From NCBI GenBank assembly GCA_005877565.1, contig VBOK01000005.1, positions 1 to 20,733 of the forward strand: 20,733 nucleotides of DNA, given 5' to 3'. Under the pieces are notes generated by a model. It had not been told where the DNA came from and did no database searches. It worked only from the letters and a program-made list of their open reading frames with translations. The translations under genes and the position numbers were made by a program. Numbering within the stretch: the first letter of the stretch is position 1; every line of letters starts with the position of its first letter. Below are positions 15,748-20,733 of the stretch, one piece after another. The stretch is from Nitrospirota bacterium. Lineage in GTDB: Bacteria > Nitrospirota > Nitrospiria > Nitrospirales > NS-4.

Positions 15748-16260
15748 TCAGTGATGGAGGTGCTTCATGGTCGAGGCCATGAGCACGATGAAGATACCGA
15801 ACCAGAAGGAGGCACGAAGAAACGGGATGCCCTCCGGATCCTTCTCTTCGTCGTCAGCTTTACCCTTCTCTTCGGGCTCCGGCGGAAAGATGATGTTGTA
15901 GAGGAACAGCGTCATGATGCACATGACGAAGAAGAGCTTGACGCCCAGTGCAATCAGGTAGGGATTGGTAAAGCCTTCTCCGTTGGTCGCCTTCATCAGC
16001 CGGTTGACATAGGCGATGTTGATCCCGCCGGTGACCAGGATGATCAGCATGAGGGCGCCGATGATCCGCTGGTACTTCTGGTAGATGGCGTTGGCGAGCG
16101 GCTTGACGAGCTCGCCCGGGACCGACTTCCTCAGGGACGGCACGACGGCCATCAGCAGCAGGCCCAGCCCGCCGATCCAGAGGATGGCGGACATCAGGTG
16201 CAGCCAGTGGTTCACGATCGGGATCCACTGGTTGATGACTGCGTCGATGAACTTGTCCAT
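15748..16260 (-). CDS. CopD-like four-helix membrane protein
   Basis: The 170-aa protein has four predicted membrane helices, at about residues 17-40, 66-85, 103-127 and 149-165. The first contains H18-W-L-H21-LMSAILWIGG, a pattern common to CopD/DUF2269-type integral membrane proteins, where such histidines can bind heme or copper. Helices 3 and 4 are joined by a very charged loop (PEPEEKGKADDEEKDPEG), and the tail ends KHLHH, a possible metal-binding patch. Its ATG overlaps the radical SAM stop by one base (TGATG), so the genes are translationally coupled. In this operon it is the natural membrane partner of the two soluble proteins. Copper transport and heme binding are both possible; neither is shown. 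Confidence 0.65.
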   Translation of the reverse strand: MDKFIDAVINQWIPIVNHWLHLMSAILWIGGLGLLLMAVVPSLRKSVPGELVKPLANAIYQKYQRIIGALMLIILVTGGINIAYVNRLMKATNGEGFTNPYLIALGVKLFFVMCIMTLFLYNIIFPPEPEEKGKADDEEKDPEGIPFLRASFWFGIFIVLMASTMKHLHH

Positions 16261-17621
16261 CAGAACTTGAAGACCGGTTTCTCGTTGCCAAATCGCGCCT
16301 TGCGGAGCTCTTCCATGAACTCCGGCGTGATCACCGCCAGCCCGCGCTCGCGGGCCTTGGCCTCCACGCTCTTCTTGACCATCGCCTGCATGAAGTAGGG
16401 GATGCGCTTGAAGCGGGCCGTGGCCTCATCGGACCAGCGCACCTCGAACTTCTCAGGGGCGGTGTCCACGCCGATCTCGTTGACCTTGACCTTGGGGCCG
16501 CCCTTCGGGGTGTAGAGGCACCACCCGTCCGCGTCCAGCCAGTCCCCATGGTCGGCGTAGGGGCGGGCGCGGCACCCGCCGCAGATGTCGGAGTACTCGC
16601 AGTCCGCGCACTTGCCCTTGAGTTTCGGCTCGCGGAACGAGTCGAACACCTCGGAGCGCTCCCACAAGTCCACGAAGCTGACCTCCCGCACGTTGCCCGC
16701 GCTCAGCGGCATGTACGGGCACGGGGTGAGGTTCCCTTCCGGCGTCACGCGGGCGTAGTTCGTGCCGGCGAGGCAGCCGCCGCCCATGTAGCCGGTGGCC
16801 TTGGTGATTGGCGAGTTGGGATCGCGCTCGTACGCAATGCGTTTGAAGTGCGGTGCGCACCGGGCGCGCACCAGCATGTCGGGATAACGCTGCTGCACGT
16901 CCACGAGGTACGTGAGCACCTCCTCGTATTGCTGGGGCGTGATGTCGGTCATCTCCTCGCCGCGGCCCGTGCAGACCAGGAAGAACAAGTTCAGCACCCG
17001 CGCCCCCAGCTTGTGCGTGAACGCGACCATCTCGGGCACCTCGCGGTAGTTCATCGGGGAGACGCTGAAGTGAATCTGGAACTGCAGCCCGTTGCGCTTA
17101 CAGGCCTCGATGCCGGCCATCGTGCGCGCCCACGCGCCGGGGAGCCCGCGGAACGCGTCGTGCTTGGCGGGGTCCACCGAGTCCACGCTGATGCCCATGC
17201 CCATCACGCCGATGTCGATCAGCTCCTTGGCCAGCGCGTCGTCGATCAGCATCCCGTTGGTCCCGAAGACCACCATGAAGCCGCCCTTCACCGCGTGGCG
17301 GGCGATGTCGAGGATGTCCGGGCGGGTGAGCGGCTCGCCGCCAGTGATCACGACGATCGCGTGCTTGTTCACGATCGCCATCTGGTCCAGCAGCGTGTAC
17401 ACCTCCTGCGTCGTCAGTTCGTCGGCCGCGCCGGACGCCCGCGTCGTCGCGTCGAGGTAACAGTGCCCGCAGCGGAGGTTGCATCGCTTGGTGAGGTTCA
17501 GCGCGATGAGATAGGGCTTCCAGTCGTTCTGCGGGGTGGGCTTGCGACTCTCCGGCAGGAGGCCGGGCCGGTTGACGTACCGCAGCGGGATGGGATTGAT
17601 GAGCTGGAGCGTGTCGTTCAC
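16260..17621 (-). CDS. Radical SAM/SPASM protein with a C-terminal PCP_red domain (heme-maturation type)
   Basis: The 453-aa protein carries the radical SAM cluster motif C47-NLR-C51-GH-C54 and the GGEP motif at 94-97. A SPASM-type auxiliary cluster region follows, with C283, C301, C338, C341, C347, C350 and C368. Its layout, including RCAPHFKRIA near residue 254, recalls the NirJ/AhbC/AhbD enzymes that modify heme precursors; that assignment is an inference. Residues 394-440 (RWSDEATARFKRIPYFMQAM, then KKSVEAKARERG, then the VITPEFMEE helix) match the PCP_red domain otherwise found at the C-terminus of light-independent protochlorophyllide reductase subunit B. The start is a GTG overlapping the upstream stop as GTGA with a weak ribosome-binding site, so translation probably depends on coupling. 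Confidence 0.85.
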   Translation of the reverse strand: MNDTLQLINPIPLRYVNRPGLLPESRKPTPQNDWKPYLIALNLTKRCNLRCGHCYLDATTRASGAADELTTQEVYTLLDQMAIVNKHAIVVITGGEPLTRPDILDIARHAVKGGFMVVFGTNGMLIDDALAKELIDIGVMGMGISVDSVDPAKHDAFRGLPGAWARTMAGIEACKRNGLQFQIHFSVSPMNYREVPEMVAFTHKLGARVLNLFFLVCTGRGEEMTDITPQQYEEVLTYLVDVQQRYPDMLVRARCAPHFKRIAYERDPNSPITKATGYMGGGCLAGTNYARVTPEGNLTPCPYMPLSAGNVREVSFVDLWERSEVFDSFREPKLKGKCADCEYSDICGGCRARPYADHGDWLDADGWCLYTPKGGPKVKVNEIGVDTAPEKFEVRWSDEATARFKRIPYFMQAMVKKSVEAKARERGLAVITPEFMEELRKARFGNEKPVFKF

Positions 17622-19663
17622 GACTGCTTGTGGCCGATCAAGCTCTCGATGATGTCCTTGAGGTTGCCGGTTTTCATGGCCTCTTCCATGTAGCCCTTGG
17701 CTTGCTCAATCCCGGCTTCCGCGATCGCATAGGTGATGGTCGTCGCGGCGATCTTCTCGGCGTGTTTCTCGATCAAGGCCCGTGTGCAGTCGCGCATGTA
17801 GCCGGCCGGCGCCCGTTCGAGGCGGGCCACCGCGTCGGGAGTCCAGGTGAAACGGGAGCCCTGGAGCGCGGCGGGCTGTGGCGCTTCGTTCTTCTCGGGC
17901 GGAGGGAACGCGCCGGTGCCCTTGTTGGCGAAAATCGGCGTGTATTCCTCGCTGGCCGCCTCGTCGATGTACGGCTTGGCGAACTCCAGCGTGATGGTGG
18001 TCATGCCCATCTTGCGGGCGGTCTTCTCGATCTTGGCCTTGCACCGGCGGCGCTGGAAGCCGGCCGGGACCGCGCGGATGGCCTCCTTGGCGTCCTTGGT
18101 CCAGGTCATCGGCACGTCGTCATAGGCGAGCTCGGTCTCGAGCGCGCCCTCGGTCTTGGCAGCGGCCGCGAACATGCTCTTGTCGATCAGCGTGAACGTG
18201 TCGCCGGCGGCCTTGCAGATCGGGCACATCACGGGCTGGTCGCCCTTGGCCGTGTAGCCGCACCCGCTGCAGAGCCAGTAGTTCTGGCTCATGCGGTCGA
18301 GGTAGGCCTGCGTGCCCGGGCTGACCGCGGGCTTCTCTTCCACGACCCCGGCCATCATGCCGGAGAGCGTCGAGCCCATCATGTCGCGGGCCACGCCCTC
18401 GTCGGCCTTCATCGCGTTGCGGTCGATGCCCTGCGCGTCGAGAGTAGCGCCGAGCTGCTTCATCGCCTCCATCGCGCCCTTTGGCAGGATGTGGCCGACG
18501 GCCGCGTCCACCACCGAGTTGCTGATGATCGTGTGGCCCTTCTCGATGGCGTACCGGTGGATGGCGGTCTTGGCCACGCCGCGGGCGAACACCGGGATCT
18601 TCTCCATGCGGCGCAGTGCCTCCTCGGTCCACGCGATGGTGTATTCGGCCTGCTGGTCGATCGGCGGGACGTACTTCTTGTTGGAGACCATCACGTGGCA
18701 GTCCACCATGCGTAATAGATTTTCGGCGTTGGAGCCGATGTCCATGTCGTCGTCGCTGTGCACGCCGATCCGGCCCACGATCAGCATCCAGGGCTTCTCG
18801 CGGCGCACGTACTGGAGCACCTTCTCGAAGGCCTTGCCGTCCAGCAGCGTGGTCTTGATGTCCTGCCCTTCGGCCTGGGCGATCTCGCGGCCGATGTCGA
18901 GATGGGCCTGATAGATCTTGGCCAGCCCGCTGTCAATGATCTCCTCGTGCAGCTTCTCCTGCTCCTTGAAGCGGAAGACCTTGCCGGCCTCCTCGTTGAG
19001 GACGCCGGAGATGCTGTGGAAGGCGGCGTAGTGGAAGTAGGGATCGAATGCCGAGACCGCCTCGACCGGCTTGTTCAAGGCCTTGCCGAGCGCCAGGGCG
19101 GTCTTGAGCCCGCCGAACGAGTAGTGGCTGCCGTCCAGGGCGACCACGATGGAGCCGCCGTTCATCGGCAGGGTGTTCTTGATGACGAAGATGTCCGACG
19201 CGCGCACCCGCCGGACCACGCGCTCCGTGACGCCGCCGATGACGCTGTCCTTCACGGCGCCCACGCCCAGGGCCCCCATGATGACGAGGTCGTAGGCGTT
19301 GGTGTTGATGTCTTCAACGAGGACTTTGAAGTTCCGGCCCTCCAGAGATCGGCGTTCGACCGGGATGTTCGCTTCGGCTGCCTTCTTGTCCACGATGTCG
19401 AGGTAGGAGTCGGTGATGATCTGCAGGCCTCGGGTGATCAGTGAATCGTGGATCTGCCGCTGCCGCTCGAGCTCGTTCTCGTCGTGGTATTCCTCAGGGA
19501 GGCCCGCTTCCATCTGCTTGAAGCGCTTGTCGTGCATCTTGGCCGCGTACACATGGCTGCCGACGAGCTTGGCCCCGAACGTCTTCGCCAACATGACCCC
19601 GACATCCAACGCCATGTTGGAGTAGTCGGAGTTGTCAACCGGGACGTAAATCGTCTTATACAT
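17618..19663 (-). CDS. Tandem universal-stress protein fused to three PCP_red domains and a rubredoxin knuckle
   Basis: The 681-aa soluble protein is an unusual fusion. USP domain 1 spans about 1-162, with a near-standard ATP motif (G130-x2-G-x9-GG). USP domain 2 spans about 170-327, with a canonical G297-x2-G300-x9-G310-S. PCP_red 1 lies at about 344-395 (IAWTEEALRRMEKIPVFARG). A rubredoxin-like site follows with C465-x2-C468 and C480-x2-C483. PCP_red 2 is at about 519-568 (MTWTKDAKEAIRAVPAG) and PCP_red 3 at about 605-655 (FTWTPDAVARLERAPAG). The tail is a short amphipathic helix. The second and third copies share Trp-Thr-x-Asp-Ala and a Pro-Ala-Gly turn. The ATG has a good AAGGAG (19674-19669) five bases upstream. 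It is the first gene of the three-gene operon. A role in redox or energy-state sensing tied to tetrapyrrole chemistry is an inference. Confidence 0.87.
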   Translation of the reverse strand: MYKTIYVPVDNSDYSNMALDVGVMLAKTFGAKLVGSHVYAAKMHDKRFKQMEAGLPEEYHDENELERQRQIHDSLITRGLQIITDSYLDIVDKKAAEANIPVERRSLEGRNFKVLVEDINTNAYDLVIMGALGVGAVKDSVIGGVTERVVRRVRASDIFVIKNTLPMNGGSIVVALDGSHYSFGGLKTALALGKALNKPVEAVSAFDPYFHYAAFHSISGVLNEEAGKVFRFKEQEKLHEEIIDSGLAKIYQAHLDIGREIAQAEGQDIKTTLLDGKAFEKVLQYVRREKPWMLIVGRIGVHSDDDMDIGSNAENLLRMVDCHVMVSNKKYVPPIDQQAEYTIAWTEEALRRMEKIPVFARGVAKTAIHRYAIEKGHTIISNSVVDAAVGHILPKGAMEAMKQLGATLDAQGIDRNAMKADEGVARDMMGSTLSGMMAGVVEEKPAVSPGTQAYLDRMSQNYWLCSGCGYTAKGDQPVMCPICKAAGDTFTLIDKSMFAAAAKTEGALETELAYDDVPMTWTKDAKEAIRAVPAGFQRRRCKAKIEKTARKMGMTTITLEFAKPYIDEAASEEYTPIFANKGTGAFPPPEKNEAPQPAALQGSRFTWTPDAVARLERAPAGYMRDCTRALIEKHAEKIAATTITYAIAEAGIEQAKGYMEEAMKTGNLKDIIESLIGHKQS

Positions 19664-19692
19664 GCGGGCTCCTTACAGGGACAACGAAACTA

Positions 19693-19709
19693 TTCCATCT
19701 GCGATGGAA
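19693..19709. repeat. Inverted repeat in the leader of the USP/radical SAM operon
   Basis: TTCCATC and GATGGAA form a perfect 7-bp inverted repeat around TGC. It lies 29-46 nt upstream of the USP start codon on the minus strand, just ahead of the ribosome-binding site. It could be an operator or an mRNA hairpin. I could not find a convincing promoter nearby to set its position relative to the transcription start. Confidence 0.4.
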
Positions 19710-19769
19710 GGTGTTTGGTAGCCTGTGGGATCGTCCTTTTTTCTACGCCCTTGTTGCTTCTAAGAGGGC

Positions 19770-19806
19770 AAAAAACGACGTATCCTAGCATCGGATTTCG
19801 AGGATA
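19770..19806 (-). terminator. Possible terminator of the downstream radical SAM gene
   Basis: On the minus strand TATCCT (19806-19801) pairs with AGGATA (19786-19781), then CGTCG is followed by a run of six T (19775-19770). The stem is short with a 14-nt loop, so it is weak, but the T-run and its place after the stop at 19850 fit. A second imperfect stem (GTTTTC/GAAAAC) lies between them at about 19812-19832. Confidence 0.35.
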
Positions 19807-19849
19807 TGCAACAGTTTTCTAGGCTGAAAACAGGCCCCCTGCGGGTCAC

Positions 19850-20733
19850 TCAGGAGTGCGTAGAAGCTCCGGTTTTCACTTGGGATTTACGTGAGTTGAG
19901 AATCTCTTCCAGGGTCAGCAACACGTCCCGTCCGGAGTTCAATTCCACCCCTCGGAGGAGGCTCGAGTCGGCATAGCAACTGCCCCTTACGTCCAAGGCT
20001 GGAGAGGAGCCGGACAGAACACCGGACCAGGGCCTGGGATCGCGGCTGCCGGTGCGGGGCCCCTTCTTCAGATTCCAGGCGGCCAGACAGGCCTTGCCGA
20101 TCAGCTTGTTGAGTGGGGCGGGGTTGTACAGCAGTTTCCGGATGCTGGACGGGCTCAGCATCAGCGGGTTGTAGCCCCCCGAGAGATACCCTTCCTCCAG
20201 CAGCCGTGCCTCTAGATCTGTGTGCGGCTGGATGCCCAGGAAAAACATCATCGGAAAAACGCGGTCCTCGCCCAGGATGGCCGCGACCTGCTTGTAGGAC
20301 TCGATGGAGTCGCGCAGCGTCGCCTCCGTCTCATCGGGAGCGTTGAGCGAGTAGTTCAGGATCACCTTCCCTTTGAACCCGGCCTCGGCCAGGTAGCGGC
20401 AGCCGTCGTACAGGCGGTCGAGTACAAAGCCCATGTGCAGGCCGTTCAGGACCTCCTGCGAGCCGGAGGTGATGGCCACTTCCAGGTCGCCGACGCCCGA
20501 GCGGACCATGAGCTTGGCGAACTCGCTGGTGATGAGCGACGTGCGGATGTAGCCGGACCACTCGATCTCCAGGCGCTCGGCGATGATCCGCTCCATGATC
20601 TCAGTACACTGGGGGTAGGCGGCTTTGCCGGTGATGAACTGGGCATCGGTGAACCAGAACCGGCGCGTGCCCCACTGGCGATAGTGCTGGGCGATGTCCT
20701 TGACGACGAGCGCGGCCGGGCGATACCGGACGG
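19850..20733 (-). CDS. Radical SAM protein, probably B12-binding type, C-terminal part (partial)
   Basis: The frame is open to the window edge, so the N-terminus is missing; 293 codons plus TGA are present. An internal ATG at 20596 gives a 248-aa ORF, but the sequence above it continues the fold (WGTRRFWFTDAQFITG), so it is not the true start. The text matches the C-terminal half of the radical SAM barrel: the FTDAQF strand, then LEIEWSGYIRTSLIT, SGVGDLEVAITSGSQEVL with the GxxxxxxGxxSGS pattern, the GKVILNYSLNAPDET strand, and IQPHTDLEARLLEEGYL. These are typical of B12-binding radical SAM enzymes (the BchE/PhpK/HpnJ-like group). The CxxxCxxC motif and any cobalamin domain lie beyond the edge, so the reaction cannot be named. 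Confidence 0.78.
   Translation of the reverse strand, partial: VRYRPAALVVKDIAQHYRQWGTRRFWFTDAQFITGKAAYPQCTEIMERIIAERLEIEWSGYIRTSLITSEFAKLMVRSGVGDLEVAITSGSQEVLNGLHMGFVLDRLYDGCRYLAEAGFKGKVILNYSLNAPDETEATLRDSIESYKQVAAILGEDRVFPMMFFLGIQPHTDLEARLLEEGYLSGGYNPLMLSPSSIRKLLYNPAPLNKLIGKACLAAWNLKKGPRTGSRDPRPWSGVLSGSSPALDVRGSCYADSSLLRGVELNSGRDVLLTLEEILNSRKSQVKTGASTHS

Noticed and set aside
16548..17693. A 381-codon plus-strand open frame opposite the radical SAM gene
   Set aside because: The minus strand encodes all the radical SAM and SPASM cysteines; the opposite frame has shadow-type composition (His/Val/Arg/Ala) and no domains.
1..20733. CRISPR arrays, tRNA or rRNA genes, transposases and integration sites
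   Set aside because: I saw no regularly spaced repeats, no tRNA-like cloverleaf, no rRNA stretch and no transposase or integrase coding sequence on either strand.

Overview
This is a GC-rich window from a bacterium with an outer membrane: it carries a LolA lipoprotein chaperone, a TolC-type outer-membrane channel and a tripartite RND pump. The gene content fits a Nitrospirota (Nitrospira-like) lineage or a similar environmental phylum. The main hint is a universal-stress/PCP_red/rubredoxin protein next to a heme-type radical SAM enzyme. This placement is an inference from gene style, not from a marker gene. There are no rRNAs, tRNAs, CRISPR arrays, transposases or phage genes.

Layout. (1) 1-964, + strand: the 3' end of pdxA overlaps rsmA by 4 nt, a widely conserved neighbourhood. 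(2) 981-2003, - strand: a SAM-dependent O-methyltransferase convergent with rsmA, with its GTG start almost on top of its promoter. (3) 2084-2735, + strand: a 58-aa zinc-ribbon protein with its own promoter, then about 400 nt without a sizeable gene. That stretch has a good promoter, a 32-codon ORF behind a strong ribosome-binding site, several hairpins and a perfect 15-bp terminator-like stem, so it is a candidate small-peptide or structured-RNA transcript. (4) 2801-6164, + strand: ftsK (split by a one-base frameshift after its membrane domain), lolA, and a small membrane-anchored protein with a BamE-like motif. (5) 6269-14117, + strand: a sigma70-type promoter drives a small exported protein of unknown function, then a CzcC/CusC-like channel, a CzcB/CusB-like adaptor, a CzcA/CusA-like RND pump and a KimA-type potassium transporter. 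The last four are tightly packed (overlaps of 4 nt, 0 nt and 11 nt). (6) 14178-15722, + strand: an exported 514-aa protein of unknown function. (7) 19663-15748, - strand: a three-gene translationally coupled operon. It encodes a 681-aa protein with two USP domains, a PCP_red domain, a rubredoxin knuckle and two more PCP_red domains; a radical SAM/SPASM protein with a fourth PCP_red domain; and a four-helix CopD-like membrane protein. (8) 20733-19850, - strand: the C-terminal part of a radical SAM protein that runs off the window.

How the genes work together: regions 1 and 4 are housekeeping (vitamin B6, 16S rRNA methylation, chromosome segregation, lipoprotein sorting). Region 5 is an ion-homeostasis operon joining metal efflux to potassium uptake. 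Region 7 is the most unusual part: a stress-type nucleotide-binding scaffold, a redox centre and repeated tetrapyrrole-enzyme-type helical domains are locked into one operon with a radical SAM enzyme of the heme-maturation type and a small membrane protein. I infer a tetrapyrrole- or redox-linked maturation or sensing system; the sequence alone does not settle its function.
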